Source of the DNA: Skeletonema tropicum
Taxonomy: Eukaryota; Bacillariophyta; Thalassiosirophyceae; Thalassiosirales; Thalassiosiraceae
Reading direction: 5' to 3'
NCBI GenBank assembly: GCA_037178625.1
Contig: JAWZXG010000024.1
Location: 310,001 to 374,000, forward strand
Length of the DNA stretch: 64,000 bases
Shown: piece by piece, positions 1 through 9,967 of the stretch
How positions within the stretch are numbered: the first letter of the stretch is position 1
Layout of the letters: each line of letters starts with the position of its first letter
Program-made: the position numbers and the translations under genes
The notes under the pieces: generated by a model
What the model was told of the DNA's origin: nothing
What the model saw: only the letters and a program-made list of their open reading frames with translations
Databases searched by the model: none

Positions 1-1
1 A

Positions 2-439
2 CTTGAGCGGAAGGCTTTGCCAGTGCTAGGAACATTGTCTGCCGATGTTGCTACACTTAACGTCATGTCAGAGGAGAAAGAGCAAGAAATTAGGGACAAG
101 GCAACCAAAATGCGTGACGAGCGGGAGTTGGAAGGAGTTGGAGACAGATACGGTGAAATGCAACCTAGGCTCCACCCTGCATTGGATGAAAGCTTGATTG
201 ATCGTCGCATTGAAATCTGTTTGACGCGTGGTGAGCAGCTAATGTGGCATAGTGGGAAGGTGGTTGGGATAAAGAGAAGAAAGAAAACTTTCGAAATGCT
301 ATACGATGAAGATGTTGTAGATGATGACGAACCTCGTTTGCAAGAAGTTAAGCTGCTGCCAAGCTTTTGGATCAAGGCTAAGCAAGGCGGATGGAGATTA
401 GCTAAAGAGGAGGTGGAGATGGAGCGTGCGCAACCTTGA
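2..439 (+). CDS. C-terminal part of an unrecognised transposon protein (partial)
   Basis: The reading frame is open from the left edge of the window to the TGA at 437-439, so this is a 3' fragment with no start of its own. It is rich in charged residues: MSEEKEQEIRDKATKMRDE near the beginning, an acidic DEDVVDDDEP stretch, and a final aromatic/basic segment (PSFWIKAKQGGWRLAKEE). The part around residues 70-100 of the fragment (TRGEQLMWHSGKVVGIKRR) looks like a small beta-rich chromo/Tudor-type fold, but that is a guess. It lies just inside a TIR terminus, so it is probably the end of a transposase or accessory protein. In the second copy the same DNA (18653 onward) is joined to a different upstream gene and read in another frame. 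Confidence 0.5.
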   Translation, partial: LERKALPVLGTLSADVATLNVMSEEKEQEIRDKATKMRDERELEGVGDRYGEMQPRLHPALDESLIDRRIEICLTRGEQLMWHSGKVVGIKRRKKTFEMLYDEDVVDDDEPRLQEVKLLPSFWIKAKQGGWRLAKEEVEMERAQP

Positions 440-827
440 GTACCAATGTTAAAGTAGGGGGGGAGTAATGTATTCGTAGTAGAAAGAAGTGTGTAACTCA
501 AGTTCTACTAAGTGATAATTAATCCAGTAGTTCGATACACGTAGCTTGCAGAGCCTAAATAGAGATTAAAAGAGGAGGTGGAGATGGAGTGCGCAACCTT
601 GAGTACCAATTCCTACATAGAATAAATTGCGGGAGCGAAATTTGGCGCCATCCATCACTTTCAATTCATGACTCAATGGCCAAAAATGTGCTCCTATGTA
701 GTGCCAAAATGGGTATGAAGAAATGGAACAAATAGCACGAAACTTTGGATATATCTACATTGGATATATATGAATTCATGTATGCAATAGTATTTGGTAT
801 AAAACCTATTTGAAAATTCATCATTCT

Positions 828-845
828 GGGCTTGCTCCCCCCTAC
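828..845. repeat. Right terminal inverted repeat, copy A
   Basis: GGGCTTGCTCCCCCCTAC, identical to 19152-19169 and the reverse complement of 16513-16530. Confidence 0.8.
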
Positions 846-945
846 CCTTTGCAGCTTGCAAGACAAAACTCCAAAACATCGAGGGAAGGCCAATACTCCA
901 GCGCATCAGCTGCGCTGTGACTTATGTGTAGGATTCCCGTACTGA

Positions 946-1640
946 CAGCTTGTTGAGTTTCAACAGGAGAAGAATACTGCAAGGGGTAATGCTGGTGCAA
1001 CTCCTCGGTTGAAGGAAATTCAGCGGACATGTGCAAACTGTGGTAGAGGGACAGACTACTTTTGTCACGGTTGCAGCCGATACCTCTGCTTCTCGGCACC
1101 TAAGAAAGAAGACAACATGAAGCATCCAAATTGCTTCAGCACCAAGATTCCGGTGATGGATAGCAATGAAAATTGTTCTCGTGAATGGCGATTGTAATAG
1201 TCAAGTAGCATACTACCTTTAGGTACGTATGTATCTGTGCCCATACGGATACGTGCTCGCTAAGCTATCGCTTATCGGGATCTCCATGCCTGACGCATGC
1301 CGCTCTGGATTCTGACTACATTGAAGCAGTCAGCTTAGAGAATCTTACTAACAGCCTACGTCTTGGAATTAGTACGATTTCTGTCCAATAGCATTCCGAG
1401 TCACTCGGCTTACACGAGCAACTCTACCGCTAGCAGCAGCTCTCTCCTTCGAAGAGCCCACAACTACTCCAAATACGTAAATTAATACTGTATTCATCGT
1501 CGTTGTCATTACACATCTATTAGCCTGTGTCAGCGATGGCTATTGCAATTCAATCTGCTGCGCTTCTTCTGCTCCCGGTGTTGCCGCGGCACCAGGTGCA
1601 GCTGTGCCGGTCACTGTCAGAAAACGTCCAAAGAGAATTT
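946..1640 (+). pseudogene. Decayed piggyBac-like transposase C-terminus, split by a solo LTR
   Basis: An open frame from 946 encodes a short cysteine-rich tail: CANCGRGTDYFC, then HGCSRYLCFS and HPNCF. The pattern CxxC...YxCxxC...LC...C resembles the zinc-finger tail of piggyBac transposases. The frame is cut at 1192 by a solo LTR (1193-1532). After the LTR and its target duplication, coding-like sequence continues for about 100 bp (Ala/Val/Pro-rich, ending in KRPKRISL), but in a different frame, so at least one frame break exists. No DDD catalytic core is visible, as the fragment is too short. Bases 1641-1797 hold nothing I recognise. Confidence 0.35.
1193..1532 (+). mobile_element. Solo LTR of the Ty3/gypsy family, 340 bp
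   Basis: It starts TGTAATAGTC and ends TGTGTCA, and is a near-identical relative of the LTRs at 1798-2137 and 22166-22505 with a few substitutions. It is flanked by the direct repeat GCGAT (1188-1192 and 1533-1537). A single LTR with its own 5-bp duplication is the product of LTR-LTR recombination of an older insertion of the same family. Confidence 0.92.
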
Positions 1641-1797
1641 CCCTATGAGAGATATTGCGTTTGTGTAGCATAGGTATTCATAGTAGGATTCATACACAAA
1701 AAACTGTTGCCACGGGCAAAGGTAGCAATAGCAAATAGTGTTACTTGTACGTCTATTATTTGCAATCTAATCAAACCTGACAAACCTGATAACCTTC

Positions 1798-2137
1798 TGT
1801 AATAGTCAAGTAGCATACTACCTTTAGGTACGTATGTATCTGTGACCATACGGATACGTGCTCGCTAAGCTATCGCTTATCGGGATCTCCATGCCTGACG
1901 CATGCCGCTCTGGATTCTGACTACGTGGAAACAGTCAGCTTAGAGAATCTTACTAACAGCCTACGTCTTGGAATTAGTACGATTTCTATCCAATAGCATT
2001 CCGAGTCACTCGGCTTACACGAGTAACTCTACCGCTAGCAGCAGCTCTCTCCTTCGAAGAGCTCACAACTACTCCAAATACGTAAATTAATACTGTATTC
2101 ATCGTCGTTGTCATTACACATCTATTAGCCTGTGTCA
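1798..2137 (+). repeat. 5' LTR of the Ty3/gypsy element
   Basis: 340 bp, TG...CA, identical by eye to 22166-22505. The bases directly after it (2138-2151) form a perfect 14-bp palindrome, TTATTTTAAAATAA. I see no clear match to a tRNA 3' end at the primer-binding position. Confidence 0.95.
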
Positions 2138-2251
2138 TTATTTTAAAATAACAAGTGCTCTCGTCGACAAGCACCGCAGAAAGCTACCAGATACCTCGAA
2201 ACGAGAAGAATTTTCCATCCTGGTGAAATATCAGACGGACTGATCATTATC

Positions 2252-3904
2252 ATGTCGCAAAATGAATTAGCTTCAATTTACTTGGCCTACAACACTCTCA
2301 CCGAGGACAAACGGCCAAAAGAATCTCAGGTAACTCGTGGATACATCGAGGATAAAGACAAAGTCGTCTTTCCCATCTTTCCAGTTGCCAAGATTGCCAA
2401 TGGTCGGAAATGGACTATCGATGGCGGATCAACTAATCATGCCAAAACTACGGTAACGTACTATTCCCTTCCACATAATGTTGGACAACACACCTACATG
2501 GTACTCAAACTCATCGAATATGAAAGTCTAATCTTCGAGCTTGGTTGGGACGACCACGAGAAGAAGCTCATGACTCAACTCATCTTCAATCAACAAAAAG
2601 CGTCCGAGCTAGAAGCCGACATCGCAAACAAATTCAACGGTATCACCGGTGATCCTCTCGCTAAGAAGGACATCGACGAATTGAAAAAGACACTATCGCA
2701 GCATAAAAAGCAAATCAGCCATCATGTGAACTCTCTGAATGATAATGCAGAACGTGCAGGAGGTATGCTTGGAAAGCTCATGGGTCATTTCGATAAGAAA
2801 TTCGCTGTCATCATCGACAACTACTTCAATCAGGGTGCGCCGCACCAAGTGACGAAGTGGAGGGCAGTCAACCATGCATTTTGCAAGGACGCCATGGACT
2901 CTTCCAAAATAATGATCCCTCTGATGTCTTACACAGGGACGGTCTTCGATGACAAAGACGAAACATCAGACTACTTGATGTGTCGTAAAGCGATGCTCTG
3001 CACTCAAACAGAAACAGGGCCTCGTTTGAAAACTCTTAAGGATATTCTCAAGTGCGCTAATTTATTGTTAGTCGAGCAACATGGTTACGGCCTCGCGGAA
3101 GCAACCAGAAGCTACTTGGAATCCAACATTAAATTCCATCGTGCATTCACATGCAAGGAGTGGGTAGGGATGATCACAGCAATCAATCAATATCTACGTC
3201 TCCTTACCACCTACAAAGATGATGAACAGTACGCGGACAACGATAGTATTCCACGTGCCAACGTTCCCTACAACGAAGTGGAGCTGTGCAAGATTGTCTT
3301 GGCCAGCATGCCCAGAGAGGTTAGGGATTCTCTTCGAGTGACGTCTCCAAATCGTCCACTTGAAACAGAGCTGGAGCCTTTGGTCGCTCGCATTGACGCC
3401 ATCTTGGTTCAGCAGAAGACCCAACGCGCTTCAAATGAAAAGGATAAGTCTACCAAGAACGGAGCTTCCAACCCCAACCCTAGAAACCAGAAGAAGAATG
3501 GTGGAGGTGGCGGTGGAGGTGGTGGTGGTGGCAATCCAAGTACTAAACCTACGCCTGAAAATCCCAAAGAAGGTGGGTGTGGCAACTGTCAGAAGAATGG
3601 AGTCAACGCTTGGTTTACCCATCCTACGAATAAATGCCGCAACTACGAAGTCAATGGTCAAAAGAAGAGGCGTGATGGTGAAAACCGTCAACTACGCGAT
3701 CACGAAAAAGAAGAAGGATCTGTGAAGGACCTCATCAAAAGCGAAATTGCAGCCGCACTCAGAGACATGCGTTCTGGTGGTGGTGGTCGTGATCATTACA
3801 GGCATGACCGACGTGAGCGCTCTCGTTCTCGCTCTAGGTCTCGCTCTCGTAGTCCTGAATACCATCGACGCAGCCGTAGCTATCGCCGTCGAGATGACTA
3901 TTGA
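2252..3904 (+). CDS. gag: Gag protein of the Ty3/gypsy element
   Basis: A 550-residue protein starting at ATG 2252, 114 bp after the 5' LTR. The first 380 residues are mostly helical and capsid-like. They are followed by an Asn/Lys-rich linker with a run of 12 glycines near residue 420, a divergent zinc-knuckle-like cluster (CGNCQKNG...HPTNKC, spacing C-x2-C-x10-H-x4-C), and an Arg/Ser-dipeptide tail (RSRSRSRSRSRS) ending RRRDDY. The basic tail would bind nucleic acid in the virus-like particle. The stop is TGA at 3902-3904, and the pol frame resumes in the same frame with no further stop before its ATG at 3926, so Gag-Pol could be made by stop-codon readthrough. Confidence 0.85.
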   Translation: MSQNELASIYLAYNTLTEDKRPKESQVTRGYIEDKDKVVFPIFPVAKIANGRKWTIDGGSTNHAKTTVTYYSLPHNVGQHTYMVLKLIEYESLIFELGWDDHEKKLMTQLIFNQQKASELEADIANKFNGITGDPLAKKDIDELKKTLSQHKKQISHHVNSLNDNAERAGGMLGKLMGHFDKKFAVIIDNYFNQGAPHQVTKWRAVNHAFCKDAMDSSKIMIPLMSYTGTVFDDKDETSDYLMCRKAMLCTQTETGPRLKTLKDILKCANLLLVEQHGYGLAEATRSYLESNIKFHRAFTCKEWVGMITAINQYLRLLTTYKDDEQYADNDSIPRANVPYNEVELCKIVLASMPREVRDSLRVTSPNRPLETELEPLVARIDAILVQQKTQRASNEKDKSTKNGASNPNPRNQKKNGGGGGGGGGGGNPSTKPTPENPKEGGCGNCQKNGVNAWFTHPTNKCRNYEVNGQKKRRDGENRQLRDHEKEEGSVKDLIKSEIAAALRDMRSGGGGRDHYRHDRRERSRSRSRSRSRSPEYHRRSRSYRRRDDY

Positions 3905-3925
3905 ATCATTGGGTCCGACACTCGA

Positions 3926-5920
3926 ATGGAAAATAGAAACTTAAAACTAAATAATGAATCTGATTCTTATGAACGTTCAGTTAAACGAAGGAAACCTAAT
4001 ACTATCGATTTTGATTTGTATAACCTTGACCATTCGCCGATTAAAGGTGTCATACCCGATTGGAGCGGTGTAAAAGACATGCACGCATCTCTTCGTCAAA
4101 AAGTAATCAGGGGAAATGGACTTAAGACTGTTGTTGTCGCAGCGTCCCTGACCAAGAAGGGAAACCGTAACTCACGCCCCTTGGTTTTATTACTTGACTC
4201 CGGTGCAGATGATGACATCATCTTTCTGCCCGATGAAGAAGTAAAGGCTTTTGACCCTATACCTCTAGCTCATCCAAATGTGTGGACTACGTCCAATGGC
4301 CAGTTCAACACAAGTGAAGTCGCAGAACTATCTTTCTTGCTTCCGGAGTATTCTCAAAGTAAGATTATGTCTTGTACTGCTGACATCAGACGCATCCACA
4401 ACAGGAGGAGCGTTCAATACGACGCCATCATTGGTGTTAAAACCCTTCATGCTTGGGGAGTTACTATGCATTTCAAAGAGAAAGTCCTTGAAATTGATGG
4501 CATCTCCCGTCCTATGAAAAACAAGGACGAATTCAAAGATGAAAACGTCTTGATGAACATCTATAATGAAGCCCTAGAGCCTCAGTCAACTAAGGAGGAG
4601 ACTGACAGAGCCGTCAAGATTTTGGATGCCAAGTATGAAGCCGCCGATCTAGAGAAGATCGTCGATGAAAATTGCTCTCATCTCTCCAGAATGCAGAGAC
4701 TTCAACTACTCAACTTACTCAAGAAACATGAGAAGATGTTTAGCGGATCTCTCGGTGAATGGAAAGGTGAGGAAGTCCATTTTGAGCTTAAGCCAGATGT
4801 GAAACCGTTCCGTGGTAGACCGTTTGATGTCCCACAGATACACAAAGCAACAATTATGAAAGAACTTCAACGCTTAATTGATATAGGAGTTCTGGAGCAG
4901 GTGCAACAAGCAGACTGGCTCAGTCCATCTTTTATTATTCCTAAGTCAGACGGCACAGTCCGCTTCCTCTCCGACTTCCGCCAGCTTAACAAAGCGCTAG
5001 TGCGACGCCCCTTCCCGCTTCCTAAGGTATCGGGTATGTTGCAACAGATGGAAGGCTTTACTTTTGCCTCAGCGATTGATCTCAATATGGGATATTACCA
5101 TTTGAAGCTTGATCTCGAGACGATGAAGATTTGCGCCATTGTATTTCCTTGGGGAATTTACAGGTACAAAAGACTTCCAATGGGAGTTGCTTGTAGCCCG
5201 GACATCTTCCAAAGTAAAATGAGTTCACTCTTTGCTGAGTTGGACTACGTGCAGGCTTACATTGATGATTTGCTCTGCCTATCCAAAGGAACCTTTGAAG
5301 ACCACCTGGAGAAACTCGACGTGGTATTACAAAAATTAAGCGACGCTGGTCTGCAAGTCAACGCAGCCAAAAGTAAATTCGCAGCCGTAGAGATTGATTA
5401 CCTTGGGTATCATCTCACCAAACAAGGAATTGCACCACAACATTCCAAAGTCGCCGCTATCCTTGCTCTCAAACCACCTCGTAACGTGAAAGATCTTCGA
5501 CGTTGCCTCGGTATTATTCAGTATTACCGTGACCTGTGGGTGTCAAGAACACAGCTCCTCGCTCCACTCACTGATCTAGTTGGAGAATGTGGAACCACTA
5601 AACGCTCTACCAAAAAGAAGCCGCCGTGGCGGTGGGAGCAGGTTCATCAGGATGCTTTTGATGAGATCAAGAAGGTAATCGCCCGAGATGTTATCCTGGC
5701 CTACCCGAACTTCGGTGAAGAGTTCACTATCTTTACTGATGCTTCAACTCGCCAGCTTGGGGGAGTGATTACGCAAAATAACCGTCCCATTGCCTTTTTC
5801 AGCCGGAAGTTAACTGCCGCGCAAATGAAGTACACTGTGACGGAACTTGAATTGCTTTCTATCGTCGAACTCTTGAAAGAATTCAAAGGTATGCTGCTTG
5901 GACAGAAGCTGGTGATTTAT
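3926..5920 (+). pseudogene. pol: Pol, first part: protease, reverse transcriptase, start of RNase H (truncated by insertion)
   Basis: This frame is continuous with gag across one TGA. In order it shows a retroviral-type aspartic protease (LLLDSGADDDIIFLP, active site DSG), a reverse transcriptase (FLSDFRQLNKALVRRPFPLP, then YIDDLL as the catalytic YxDD box), and the start of a Ty3-type RNase H (FTDASTRQLGG, FFSRKL, YTVTELELL). The frame is cut at 5920, after KLVIY, by the insertion. The tail that reads through to a stop at 5966-5968 is foreign. The missing part of RNase H resumes at about 20241 with TDHQNLVRD. Confidence 0.93.
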
Positions 5921-6346
5921 CGGCCCTCGGGGCCCCGGGTCGAAACAAGCGCAGTGAAGTGTCGATAACGGGGCCAGGAGGTGCCCAACCCCTTATGGTC
6001 ACAAATTCTCCATTTTTTTCCAAACTTTTTTCTACAGGGATCTTGGTAGGAATCAGTATAGTAGCTGTTTAGTGAGAAAGTTTACCTGGTGGACACGTAG
6101 AGGCTCTGTAGACCATACCGCTGTAGGATTTGTACTTGTTCCTACGTAGAAAGCAAGAAGTACCTGGCTTAAACGCGCTTTTTACAGAAATTGATTGGCT
6201 ATATCTGTCGAGGATACCATCATTTGCAGAAAGAAATACAGGTACATTGTCATTATAGGTGACATGTTTCTTCATCACGAGAAATATTCTCCCTTTGTTG
6301 TATCCTTTATTGATTGTCGTTAATTTGTCATGTTGCCGCGATTGAT

Positions 6347-6375
6347 AATAAATTTGTCTTGAAGACAAATTTATT
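6347..6375. repeat. Perfect palindrome downstream of helicase copy 1
   Basis: Two 14-bp arms, AATAAATTTGTCTT and its complement, around a single G. It lies about 38 bp past the helicase stop codon on the minus strand. It carries AATAAA on both strands, so it may serve as a 3'-end hairpin or polyadenylation site, or as a structural end of a mobile element. Confidence 0.7.
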
Positions 6376-6412
6376 TTCCATGCAAGTTGTGAATATCGCA
6401 TTGTATCGTCCA

Positions 6413-7466
6413 CTAGGCAAAATAATCGCGTGGCAATTGGTATTCTTTCTTCGTTTCTTTCCATTTTTTGTTTGGGCTGGTTATGATTTCGGTGATGCGG
6501 TTCGTCAGGTCCTCTCTATTCTTTATTAAAGTACCACTCACTGCCTTTTGATAAGTTGTTTTCGTCATTTCATCAAGCTTTCTTTTGTTGTATCTTGTCT
6601 TGGTTTCTTCTGCCTTGCCGTCAAGGTACTTGACCCATTTGTCCCGCTTCTTGAAGAGTTTGCAGAGTTGGCCATCTTGGTTCGTCTTGCAATTGTGTAA
6701 CCGTTCTACAGACACGCTCGGCCCTGTCCAATAAATGGCACTATCCGTCGGGTGCATAACATTTTTGGAACCAAGTGTTTTGCCCCTGCTGGTAGCAACG
6801 TATCCTGTCCCAAGGCACTGGCTTCTCTCCCAGAGCTCATCTGACGGATCTATCACCATGCGATTCCATCGATCGTCCTTGCCGAACCCGGCCTCCATGC
6901 CCTGGCAGCGGTGTATTGTGATTGCGAATGCAATTTGCAGGGGCATGAACGTGGCAGTACAGCATCCCTTGTTGCAGATGTAGATGTGAGTGTAGGGTGG
7001 TATTGGCACGTGCTGAGTGGAGTGGTGGAGTGGAGTGATTGCAAATTTGTGTAAAGAGGGATGATTGATCAGTGCCATGCTATATTTCGAATTCAAGAAT
7101 ACATTTCTACATTCACTCACCGTTGGATTCTTTTTGTCCCAGGGTTCAATGCCTTGCCGCGGTTTGAAGTATGGGAAATCAACGACTATATACTTTGGGA
7201 GGGATTCAACACCATTTGTGTTTGGTCCTACGGAGTGCTGCTCGTCATAAACGATGTCAATCACCTTCCCAATCGCTCCAACGTACAGGCCAGAGTTCGG
7301 ATCAATGTTCGCTGTCTCCAGGCACACGTGCACACCAACGGAAACGTCTAAAGTGTACAACATCTTTTTGCCGAAGAAATGCAACTGGTACACAGTGGGA
7401 TTGCCAACCATGTTGCTCTTGAATTGGCATCTGAGCCGTGCTACCGGTACTGACAGCCGTTTCTGA
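6413..7466 (-). pseudogene. C-terminal part of a Pif1-like SF1 helicase, copy 1
   Basis: Read leftward from the duplication junction at 7466. Exon 7466-7121 encodes a beta-barrel-like segment (SGLYVGAIGKVIDIVYD, YIVVDFPYF). A predicted intron occupies 7120-6968 (GTGAGT...CAAG). Exon 6967-6413 then carries the last helicase motifs: AFAITIHRCQGMEAGFG (motif V type) and GTGYVATSRGKTLG (motif VI type), followed by a basic, coiled-coil-like tail and stop. Both exon joins keep phase 0. Walker A and B motifs are absent, so this is only the 3' end of a helicase gene. A near-identical second copy follows immediately (7467-8313). Confidence 0.6.
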
Positions 7467-7534
7467 CGAGAAATATTCTCCCTTTGTTGTATCCTTTATT
7501 GATTGTCGTTAATTTGTCATAATGCTCGATTGAA

Positions 7535-7563
7535 AATAAATTTGTCTTGAAGACAAATTTATT
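7535..7563. repeat. Perfect palindrome downstream of helicase copy 2
   Basis: The same 29-base palindrome as at 6347-6375, in the duplicated segment. The bases just beyond it differ between the copies while the palindrome is unchanged. Confidence 0.7.
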
Positions 7564-7600
7564 TTCCATGCAAGTTGTGAATATTGCATTGTATCGTCCA

Positions 7601-8302
7601 CTAGGCAAAATAATCGCGTGGCAATTGGTATTCTTTCTTCGCTTCTTTCCATTTTTTGTTTGGGTTGGTTATGATTTCGGTGATGCGGTTCGTCAGGTCC
7701 TCTCTATTCTTTATTAAAGTACCACTCACTGCCTTTTGGTAAGTCGTTTTCGTCATTTTGTCGAGCTTTCTCTTGTTGTATCTTGTCTTGGTTTCTTCTG
7801 CCTTGCCGTCAAGGTACTTGACCCATTTGTCCCGCTTCTTGAAGAGTTTGCAGAGTTGGCCATCTTGGTTCGTCTTGCAATTGTGTAACCGTTCTACAGA
7901 CACGCTCGGCCCTGTCCAATAAATCGCACTATCCGTCGGGTGCATAACATTTTTGGAACCAAGTGTTTTGCCCCTGCTGGTAGCAACGTATCCTGTCCCA
8001 AGGCACTGGCTTCTCTCCCAGAGCTCATCTGACGGATCTATCACCATGCGATTCCATCGATCGTCCTTGCCGAACCCGGCCTCCATGCCCTGGCAGCGGT
8101 GTATTGTGATTGCGAATGCAATTTGCAGGGGCATGAACGTGGCAGTACAGCATCCTTTGTTGCAGATGTGAGTGTAGGGTGGTATTGGCACGTGCTGAGT
8201 GGAGTGGTGGAGTGGAGTGATTACAAATTTGTGTAAAGAGGGATGATTGATCAGTGCCATGCTATATTTCGAATTCAAGAATACATTTCTACATTCACTC
8301 AC
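7601..8302 (-). pseudogene. C-terminal part of a Pif1-like helicase, copy 2 (tandem duplicate)
   Basis: Bases 7467-8313 repeat 6280-7131 at very high identity. The helicase exon (8154-7601) has the same motif V and VI residues as copy 1. The predicted intron is 8302-8155: the donor GTGAGT is kept, and a G-to-A change moves the acceptor by one base. Immediately upstream (8303 and beyond) the sequence is unrelated to copy 1, so this helicase tail is joined to another coding exon exactly at its intron donor. Across that intron, the frame open at 8531-8303 joins in phase, but the longer frame of the neighbouring gene does not. Confidence 0.55.
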
Positions 8303-9967
8303 CGTTGGATTCCCTTTTCCGACAGCTCTCCCAACATAGATCCAATAGTTCCAGACGCTTTTGTGTTCTGTGGAATTTCTCCAACTCCAACTGGCCGAGC
8401 TGCATTGCCATTATTGCTACGAAATACACCAGCATCGTCTGCTTCCAAGGGGGCGTTATCAACATTACCAACACCCATATTGGTGCCATCATTATCACGT
8501 TCTCCTGACAGTCTAGCAACCGAAGTAGCATTACGACACGGATAATCCTTCACGGTAGAACCAGAAGACTCATGAAACAGGCGGTCGAGACAGCTGCGCG
8601 GAAGTCTACTGGTAGACGGAGAATCATATAAATGATCGCGAATGGTTTGGCGGCCCACAAGACTGCGATCTTCTGAGCAGCGGCGATATGCGCGAACAGT
8701 AGCAGGTTGTTCCCCAGCATGATACAGCAACGCCGGAAGATTAGTTGGGTCAACTGCTGACTCCTCATCAGAAGGAGTAGACGCTGGTATGTCCGTTTCA
8801 GACGGATGATGAGTATTCACTGGAGTTGCGGCACTACCATTGCTTTCTTTAGGGCACTGCTGTTCGATGTCATAATTTTTTGATGATTGCTTTAACTTTA
8901 ACAAAGAACTCGCCTGCTCGACAACGTCATAATCATTATTATTATCGCATGATCTCCATGATTTGCATGATGCATCAAATGCTTCTGCCTGCTCAAAGTT
9001 AGTGCATCTAACATGAGCGGGAGAGATGCAATCGCCTTGCTTTGTCTGCAGAAGAGGTATATCATGCTCGTTCTTGTTGTTGTCGACAACATCTTTTTTG
9101 TTGCCCGCTGTCACACCGCCATTGCTGAAGTAAATGAAAATAGGGATAAGTAAGGATAAGTGATTAGTTTTTGACATGACGACATTCATATGGGAGAAAC
9201 AATACCAGTTCAAGTTTAAAATAAATTTGCATACATCACAATTTTATTTTTGGCATGAACTCTATGGAAGGTTAATACCACACAGCAAAAAGCGACTTAA
9301 ATGTAGATGAATGAGCGATCCTTTCTATGTTCGTACGATCACTCTACGTAATGTTTTACGCAGTGTTAAGCGTTTCGCTTATACATGAAATTCTGAATCA
9401 CATAAGACGCTTCTTCCAATTTCAGCTCATCTTAACAATACACTTTCGGACTTACCCATTAGACAATATGCTGGAACACTCTGGAGCAGCCAACGACTGC
9501 AAGTTATGACTGTTATTTACACAACGGCCATAATTCATTATTCCAGCTTTGCTTTCTGCATCCGATTTGTAGAACTGAGCCGAGCTTGAACCGTTACAGG
9601 TAACGTTGCGATTGGAAATGACATTGTAAGCGATAGATAATTGTTCCTGTCTGGTGCGATATAGATCCATTACGCATCCTAGCTCAGACAATACATGTTT
9701 TAGTTCACGCATATTGCAAGAGGAAAGAACAAGCCTCAGAAGAGTATGTGGATCAGTAGAGTGTTCGAAGCATGGATTGCGCGATGATTGTAATTCTACT
9801 ATTTCGCGGATGATATGATCGCCTACACGCACTTTCGGCCATTGGACTTTGTAAATTATTTGACGAATAGACAGAAATGAGCATCTAACACCCTTCCGAG
9901 CGCTCTTGCTGTTCACGTCGGAAGAGGATGGTTGCTGTTGCTGCGCTTTCTCTCTTGAAGTGTGCAT
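8299..9967 (-). CDS. Predicted two-exon gene of unknown function inside the insertion
   Basis: Exon 1 is 9967-9456, starting with ATG soon after a TATAAAA-like stretch. It ends AATGG before a strong donor GTAAGT. Exon 2 begins at 9124, after the acceptor TTCAG, and the join (phase 2) keeps the frame, giving about 445 residues to the TGA at 8299-8301. I recognise no domain. The first exon is basic with a Gln run. The second is Ser/Asp/Asn-rich and looks disordered, with several Cys residues (PAHVRCTNF, DASCKSWRSCDNNN). The stop overlaps a splice-donor-like CAACG|GTGAGT, so a longer transcript running into the helicase tail (8154-7601) is possible, but in a different frame. The 331-bp intron is predicted from splice-site sequence and phase only. 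Confidence 0.4.

Larger units (their letters stand above)
1..845 (+). mobile_element. 3' part of TIR DNA transposon, copy A
   Basis: The right-hand end of a DNA transposon that enters from the left of the window. It ends at 845 with GGGCTTGCTCCCCCCTAC, identical to the right end of the complete copy at 16513-19169. Bases 328-845 match 18653-19169 almost exactly; I noticed one 1-base indel near 556. It carries the end of a coding region (2-439) and about 400 bp of noncoding tail. The left end is outside the window, so no target duplication can be tested here. The superfamily is not recognised. Confidence 0.75.
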
